Shown piece by piece: positions 58,001 to 64,000 of a stretch of 64,000 bases of DNA. The DNA is taken from contig JBBHKE010002853.1 in assembly GCA_037447655.1 (NCBI GenBank), forward strand, positions 478,201 to 542,200, read 5' to 3'. A program made the position numbers and the translations under genes. Every line of letters starts with the position of its first letter. Within the stretch, counting starts at the first letter, position 1. The DNA comes from Zygnema cylindricum. Its lineage: Eukaryota > Streptophyta > Zygnematophyceae > Zygnematales > Zygnemataceae. A model generated the notes under the pieces. It searched no databases. It worked only from the letters and a program-made list of their open reading frames with translations, and was not told the DNA's origin.

Positions 58001-59484
58001 GCCTAGCTGGAAGAAGAAAAAGGAGACAAGTGTCGCCTCCACGAGCTTTGTCGCAACGACCTTTTGAAGGATCACAACTTTTAGACGGAGGATCAATTCC
58101 TTTATCGGCAGACACCCAATCTCTGGGAAGTCAAGCAGGTGAGAAAGTATATTATATCATCATAGGTAGCATATTGTATCGAGATTGTATGTTATGTTGT
58201 ATGTAGTATGGCTGTCCTCCCTTGTTTTCATATTTCTTTCGGTTTCACTTGCATCAACTCGATAAGTTCAGAAATGGGAGCTAGTGAATTATTTCAGGAA
58301 AATCTGGAAAGGGAGAGAGAGAGAGGAGGTGTGGCCTTATTCTGAAATGAAGCTGGTCAAAGACAAACTTTTTAGTAAGAAGATTACAGGATTTAGAGAA
58401 CCATCTCTTAAGTTTAATTTATAAAGTCAGGGACAAAGTCATGACAGAAAGGGTTTTTGCTGATTATGGATAGCATCAAGATATGCTTTTCTGTGTTCTC
58501 ATTCTAGTCCTTTCCGGTTTTTATTGATCTGTAGGCTATAGCTCCCCCATTTTTAAACTTCTTTTTAAAATTCTCGTTTTCATTCGTTCCTCTGTCTCCC
58601 TATCTCAATAGAAACAATTCTTGAGCTTGGACCTTCCAGTCAGCCTGCTGGTGGGATCGCTGAGACGGTGGGAGAAGCTCAAAAAAAGAAAGGACAAAAT
58701 CAGGGTGGATTTTCAAGAAGGTCTGAACATGTTCCTCGCCTTCTCCCTCTCCCTCTTCCTTCTCCTCTCCCTCTGTCTCTCTCGCTTCTCCGCCTCTGCT
58801 AATGGACTATGTCATAAACAGTAAGCAGTCGCAACACTAAGCAGTAATAACTGTAAACAGTAACAACAGTAAATAGTAACTACAGTAAACAGTGCAACAG
58901 TAAAAATGGGCAACACCAATGGGATGACCCAATATTTTGGTCTGTTTTGGTCAGTTCAGAGTAATGTATTGTACCGCCTTTTTTTGTGGTCTCATATATA
59001 ATCCTCATCCGAATACGGATTGTATCAACAATTTAGAAGTTACTTGTCCTCAGTATCCAATTTTTAGATTTTATTTGTCATATTGTAACACCTTTGCAGT
59101 CTGCTGCTATGTTATTTTATTTTTTACAGCTGCGATACAAAGATAGCTTTTTGCACGAGTTGCGATTGGTATTTCATCTTTTTTTTGCTTGTTCCCTTAG
59201 TTTTTCCCGTCCTCATAATCGATGTTTTCTTTTTGTCATATGTCTCAGAGTTCGAACGCGAAAATGATCGGGACTGCTATATGTTGTCAACCCATACTAA
59301 ATGTGTATTATAGAGGATAATGCGTGTATAGTATGGGGTCACTGCATATAGTGTTTCCAATTTTTTTCTCACAGTTGGACTACAGTTTGAGTTATGTGAT
59401 TGATTTTTTTTGTTGGCTGTACCATGCAGGGTACGACGACCCAAAGCTAAAGGAACTACGATTGGAGAAGAGGATGCAACATAG
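55016..59484 (+). CDS. PAXX-like (XRCC4-superfamily) protein, six exons
   Basis: Exons: 55016-55225, 55517-55637, 56455-56604, 57952-58138, 58612-58720, 59430-59484 (stop TAG). All pairs have GT-AG sites and fitting phases except exon 3 to exon 4, where phase 1 meets phase 0, so a small exon there is probably missed. The head ends SWIGTFSESALQEK and FKDFLEWMHCAFSS, like XRCC4/XLF-type heads. A helical segment (FNLFDQCKEQKMELLK, HDLEEQLLELEDKGL) is followed by a low-complexity tail and a basic C-terminus (GGFSRRVRRPKAKG, then EEDAT). This layout matches PAXX, an NHEJ factor that binds Ku through a C-terminal GF-KKP-type motif. Identification rests on layout and tail, not on strong sequence identity; an unrelated gene remains possible. 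Confidence 0.5.
55720..55946. mobile_element. MITE in intron 2 of the PAXX-like gene (227 bp)
   Basis: Ends ACTACACTGTG and CACGGTGTAGT are inverted repeats with one mismatch. The interior (TTATTAATTCGAGTTTAG) resembles the MITE at 46554-46763. Confidence 0.7.
57420..57640. repeat. About 40-bp tandem repeat in intron 3 of the PAXX-like gene
   Basis: Five imperfect units, each with ACTGACTAA(T/C)GGCAAA-like and ATAGGTC-like words. Intronic minisatellite. Confidence 0.65.
58820..58905. repeat. ACAGTAA-rich imperfect tandem repeat
   Basis: Repeats such as GTAAACAGTAACAACAGTAA within intron 5 of the PAXX-like gene. Confidence 0.7.
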
Positions 59485-59945
59485 CAAGTGTTCTTTGCTC
59501 AACGGAATAAAATGTAAAGAGAGACACGTACATCTAATGAAGGAGAACCTTGGGTGAAGATGACATGTCGATTGTAATTTCTAGTTGCGGTCGTTTGCGC
59601 TGGTTCTAAATGTAAAGAGGGATTCCAATTTTAAGTTCCTTTTTCTTTTCTATTGAGTGTATAGCTGGTTTTTTACTTTGTGGTTTTTTTTACGGCATAT
59701 ATGTTTTTTTGTTATGGTTAAACTATTTAGTGTGTCACGTTATCTCATAGAAAATTCTTTGGTCAATCTACTACTTTTGTAAGTTTTTTAAGTTTTGATT
59801 TTAAATTTAAATACGGTGTGAAGATTTATGTCTGGCGCGTCTACTTTTCCTTTGTAAAGCACATCTGCAGCACATTGAGTTGTATCATAGTTCAAAAGTA
59901 GGCGTTTCTATTGTAGGCCTTCTGTAGGCGCCTTTATTGTAAGTT

Positions 59946-60346
59946 GCGTTACGGGCTTTTCATGTGATCTTCTTAAATCGCTACTTGATCAGCGACCGTC
60001 CGATCATCCAAATCTGACGATAGTCCTATGGTAAGCTGTGTTATGGGTTTTTCATGTGATCTTCTTACATCGCTACTTTTATCAGCGACTGTCCGATCAT
60101 CCGAATCCGATGGTTTAAATAAAAAATACCTCAAAACTCACAGAAAAACAATTTTTTGTCCGAATGTTTTTCAAAATTTAGACATGACGTTTAATTCTCT
60201 ATCGGACGATGTGCAACTCAACCCTGTTACTATTTTTTTTCATTTTGCGACCAATACAATATGGGACTTAAGGTCATATTGTATGTTTTGCGTACAATAG
60301 GCATATTGTATGGGCGTACTTTCATCTACTTTTGAGCTATGAGTTG
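59946..60346. repeat. Dispersed repeat, copy 2, with partial upstream duplicate
   Basis: 60030-60346 matches 10053-10368. A further partial copy (GTTGCGTTACGGGCTTTTCA to about 60017) precedes it in tandem. It lies about 0.5 kb downstream of the PAXX-like gene. Confidence 0.7.
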
Positions 60347-60429
60347 TATGTGGTAAACCTTCTTGAAAATTTCTGATACAGACTAGTTTTCAGCATTTTT
60401 TGTGATTACGAGTCCACGATCAGTTCAAC

Positions 60430-60580
60430 TGTGTACATTGTGCTGAAATGAAACTCTATTTTTAAGATTGGGTTTCTTAAGTCACTCTCTTCGATTTTAT
60501 TTGTTGTGTACATTGTGCTGAAGTGGAACTCTATTTTAAAGATTGGGTTTCTTAAGTCACTCTCTTCGATTTTATTTGTT
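60430..60580. repeat. 75-bp direct tandem duplication
   Basis: Copies start at 60430 and 60505 (TGTGTACATTGTGCTGAA ... CTTCGATTTTATTTGT) and differ at a few bases. Confidence 0.85.
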
Positions 60581-61596
60581 CTGTTCCTTGCGTTCATCTA
60601 ATTGAAAGTTGTTTGATGACGATTTCTTTTTCTAAGAACGGTCAGGTGTATTATGGTTGTCATTCCCAGTTCTTGAGGTTTGGTCAGTTCCTTTATTTGT
60701 TGGCTTTGTTCTTCTGTGTGTTTTCAGTAATCATGCATCATCTCCACTTTGATATCATTTGTCAAATGTAAATAGTCTTACCACGACAGGTGAACAGCAA
60801 TCTTTTTTACTTCTGTGACATTAACGGTTATCCCGGTCAAAGATTGGAGTTTCTACATGTGATAAATCAGCAAGCTTTGGTTGTACTTTGTGTCTTCAAA
60901 ACAGAGAATCCCCAGCATTATTTCTGACCTGTAAGCGTGGCTTAAATCCTGCTGAACAAATATGCTTCATCATTACAATAAGGTGGCGTTCACACAAATT
61001 AATAGTTATGTGCTCTGGCAAGTCGAATGGCCATCATTGCATAAGCAATTGCCTATTATAGCTTTATTATTGGGAGTTTTGGCAGATACAACATAAAAGG
61101 CCCAGCAAAGAAATAGCATATAAATCTGTTCTAATGAGAGTAGTTACTAGTGGTTCGGCTGAATTGATTTTATGCCTTATGTCATCTTTGAAGCTCTCTG
61201 CTTCAGCAAATTTAATACTTACAAATGTATAATTGATGTGAAAAAAGATACCGACTTCACATGTGACACTAAAACACGCATTCACACCAAATCACCTCAA
61301 CAAACTTCATGGACAGGCAACGAATACTTTTCACCAAACATGACAGAACTTCCAAGGCTCCCTTGAATGCATAAGATGGCTTGACATCCAGGTACAATTT
61401 TTCCCATTTAACAACCCAAATCACCAGCAAATTACCATCACAAACACCACCACCGGAAAGCCATTAGAACAACTCGTCACACACACGAGAAGCAAGCCTG
61501 CCCATAAACCACGGCCCAAAACCATGCAAGTGAGCCTTGCCTTTACATTATTCCATTCCCTATGATCATACAACATCAAAACCGCGCATGTCCTCA
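60581..61596. other. Gene-free; probable 3' flank of the TAP46-like gene
   Basis: No exon is supported. The part next to 61597 would be the 3' UTR of the minus-strand TAP46-like gene. Confidence 0.35.
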
Positions 61597-61775
61597 TCAT
61601 CCACATGGTGTAAGCTTGCTATTGCCCTGCCCTCGAGGATGCTCGTCCTTCCAATCATCCCATGCTCGAGCCTTGTATTCAGAAGCCTCATCTTCTCCTT
61701 CTTCTTGATCCCCTTCGTAGCTCCCATTGGCCGCATTTGCTACAGTAGCCTCCAAAACGAGCTCCTCATCCCGGT
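61597..61775 (-). CDS. Terminal exon of a TAP46/alpha4 (TAP42 family) PP2A regulator
   Basis: The exon follows an acceptor CTCTACAG (edge 61775) and reads RDEELVLEATVANAANGSYE, an acidic stretch (GDQEEGEDEASEY), then KARAWDDWKDEHPRGQGNSK and LTPCG with a TGA stop. The ARAWDDWKD-NPRG-GN block is the conserved C-terminus of alpha4/TAP42 proteins, which bind free PP2A-type catalytic subunits and act in TOR signalling. The KLTPCG ending is typical of plant TAP46. Upstream exons should lie to the right, but none was recognised before 64000. The gene may continue beyond the window or this exon may be a relic. The acceptor lies in MITE-like sequence. Confidence 0.8.
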
Positions 61776-61824
61776 CTGTAGAGTTTGCCGTACAATTACA
61801 GAAACGTATGATGGAACTTCACCC
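61776..61824. mobile_element. Terminal fragment of a Tourist-like MITE at a splice acceptor
   Basis: TGTAGAGTTTGCCGTACAAT then TACAGAAACGTATGATGG to ACTTCACCC matches the right end of the MITE at 7468-8165 (about 8118-8165) with few differences. Its left edge coincides with the exon boundary at 61775/61776. The rest of the MITE is absent. Confidence 0.6.
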
Positions 61825-63165
61825 AAAGTTAAAATCGAACATGTGCTCTCACCGTGAAGCTCACGTAAAGACAAATAATAGTCGCGGGCGACCCGGTGCT
61901 TTGCCCTTTGGTTGCCAAGGGCCTTTCGGTTTTGTACAGTACGATGTATAATGCGATAGTACTGTACTGATTATGTACGAACATTTTACGTGACGCCATC
62001 TTACTGTATGGATTTTGTGACCACGGCAACGTGGCATGGTGTCGTTTTCATAAATTTGTACAATCGTGTACTTTCATGTACAGTTTTGTTTTTGCTGACG
62101 TAGGTGCTTACACCTAACGAAAATGACCCCATTATCATTTTATTTTTTAAGCCTTGTATTAGTAAATCGATGCCCGTTACACGGCCATGGACCGTGTCCT
62201 GTTTATCGTGCCCGTTTATCATGGCGCAAGTGTGCCGTACGGGTCGTATATATGGTTTGGGTTGCTTGACGATAGGTTGCCGGCGGACCGTTCGGTGGAC
62301 AACCGTTCAAAAAGGGCTACTTCTAAACGGGTCTTTTGACGAACCGTTCCTACTTCGGAAGTTACCCGGTCGGTGCCCGCTACACGTGCATGGACCGTGT
62401 CTTGTCTTATAGTCGTTGTCGTTTCCGTACAATCATAGTCTTTTCCGTGGTGCGGTTTCGAAACGATGCATCCTGGCAGTTGGCGGTTGGCGGTTGGCGG
62501 TTGTGCGGCAGAGGTCGCAAAAGCCAAAATTTTAGATACCCTAATCCAACAATATTATTTTTTTCATAATCTGAACACCCGAATTCCGACCGCGTTATGT
62601 CACGCTCCTAACTTGTTACCCGGTACGCAGCACGCGTTTACGAAAAAAAAAAGTTTGACACTGCAAAAGTACAAAAATCATGTCTACATCAAAAAAAGAT
62701 TCTCCATGCTCAAAAAGTCTGAGCACCCTTGCTCGTGGAATTCCGACACGTGTCTTATATGAATTCGTCTCACTGAAACAAGCTCGTACCGATTGACTGC
62801 ATCACAACATACCGCTTCCAATTCGCATGCTATTAAGATATTGCGAAGTAAGCCGCACGCAATTTGTACGGCTACTTTGTCTTTGGAATGACCAGTAATC
62901 GATCTACGTTGTCCATTTCGCCTGCGCACTGCCGTACATGAAGGATGCCCATCTTGGATAATCAGCCATGCCTACTGAAGGGAATCTGCTGGTGAATAAG
63001 TGCTTTGACTTCTCTCGCATGGTGAATAAGTGCTTTGACTTCTCTCGCATGCAGAGCTATGGCATAGCTTTTATTAGAGGTGGATTGGTGGAAGCCATGA
63101 AATTGTACACAAGATCAATGCATTGGAGAGAGGAATTGATTTGTATTTGGGATGAATTCATTGAG
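61825..63165. other. Gene-free; short repeats
   Basis: Includes GGCGGTT repeats (62475-62505), a pair of related blocks with CATGGACCGTGTC (62184-62200 and 62389-62402), and a 30-bp direct duplication (GGTGAATAAGTGCTTTGACT) at 62990-63049. No TAP46 exon found. Confidence 0.4.
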
Positions 63166-63625
63166 TGAGAAAATTCACTTATATACAAAATACACAGTGC
63201 TAATTATTGTGGAGTCTAAGCGCTCTTTGGTGCGCTTTAACAAAATGGATCCTAATCAAGATTCTTCGTTACTAGATTATAACGTAAGTTAGATTGTAAC
63301 AGATTGACTTTAGGGCGGCAATGTACAAAAGTAATTAAGACCTAAAGGAACGACGTAGACTCAAACGACAAAGAGTACGAAGCAACAAATAAAGCACAAA
63401 AGAGAATTAATACAAACAATGAACATACGTAGGACAAAAAGAGACCGTCGCCCAAAATACTTGTACGTAGGGCGGCAAGACCGGACCGACACATGAAATG
63501 AACCGATACAAAATAAGACAAAGACTTGACCGACGCATGTAATGATTTGTACGGTCGAGACCAAGACCGGACCAACATTTGTAATGACGCGTACGGGCTG
63601 AACCGACGCGAAATGTCTTTTAACA
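63166..63625 (-). repeat. Copia element D 3' LTR (left boundary uncertain)
   Basis: On the minus strand it begins TGTTAAAAGACATTTCGCG at 63625, directly after the purine tract GAGGGGGGG. A TATATAAG box on that strand at about 63180 implies the LTR continues left of it, perhaps past 63000, so the given left edge is a minimum. Confidence 0.6.
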
Positions 63626-64000
63626 CCCCCCCTCAAGCGAAAACTAGGAATTAGATTGAGATGAAAACAAAAGGAAATTTAGCTAGGAGGAGAAGGAAGA
63701 CGAAGTCCAGAGGAGAGGTGATGCTGCTCAAAGTGAGTGCGATGAAGAGCCTTGGTGAGATAATCGGCCAGCTGGTCGGCGGATTTGACATAAAGAAAGT
63801 GGAGAGTGCCATCTTCGACCCGCTCCGAGAGTAATGAGACTGAATGTCGATGTGCTTCAACCGCTTGTGGTGAACAGGATTGCGGATCAAAGCAAGGCTC
63901 CTTAGGAATCGAAAAAAAATAGGAGTAGGGACTGAACGGGGACATCCAAGATTGGAAAGTATAATTCTGAAGCCAAACATCTTCTTTGGCGGCGTGACAA
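63626..64000 (-). pseudogene. Copia element D RNase H C-terminus
   Basis: A third copia family. The minus strand reads NPVHHKRLKHIDI, then in a shifted frame VEDGTLHFLYVKSADQLADY and LTKALHRTHFEQHHLSSGL before the stop. This matches the RNase H tail and the usual end -DxLTK- of plant copia Pol. A frameshift lies near 63835. The element continues beyond the right edge. Confidence 0.85.

Overview
This is a repeat-dominated stretch of a large eukaryotic nuclear genome. Host genes are split by GT-AG introns of about 0.5-1.5 kb and are separated by LTR retrotransposons, MITEs and satellites. A green-lineage host (land plant or related alga) is the best guess. A terminal exon at 61.6-61.8 kb ends like plant TAP46 (alpha4/TAP42 family), and one exon at 16.3 kb is a clear piece of a NhaD-type Na+/H+ antiporter. 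I cannot name the species. A 10-N assembly gap lies at 16409-16418.

Layout. 0-5.7 kb: a minus-strand Ty1/copia 5' LTR and gag inserted beside a decayed plus-strand copia pol and 3' LTR, then a decayed coiled-coil ORF next to a possible LTR. 5.7-10.6 kb: a degenerate hAT transposase, two abutting Tourist-like MITEs, a foldback element and a dispersed repeat. 11-25 kb: scattered unidentified exons, the NhaD exon, two GTACACC-end MITEs and three loci of a very small LTR retroelement (TRIM). 26-41 kb: nested and rearranged copia elements of at least three families. 41-43.7 kb: a MITE and other repeats. 43.9-49.6 kb: a complete five-exon gene (minus strand) for a 510-residue RCC1-repeat protein with an N-terminal membrane anchor. 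51.8-53.6 kb: another copia fragment. 55.0-59.5 kb: a six-exon gene (plus strand) that resembles the NHEJ factor PAXX. 61.6 kb: the TAP46-like exon. 63.2-64 kb: the 3' end of a further copia family.

The most unusual signal is the TRIM at 13741-14217, 20338-21177 and 23553-24168. Its LTR of about 221 bp contains a whole tRNA-like cloverleaf with Pol III box A and box B, while the element keeps TG...CA LTR ends, an initiator-Met PBS, a purine tract and, in one copy, a perfect 5-bp target duplication. Paired changes in the D-stem and anticodon stem between copies keep the fold. The larger copia family independently carries a box-B-like tRNA remnant on the opposite strand, at nearly the same distance (217-251 bp) from the LTR start in five LTRs. 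Together these suggest that tRNA-type Pol III modules have been built into LTRs more than once in this genome, in the manner of the 5S-bearing Cassandra TRIMs.
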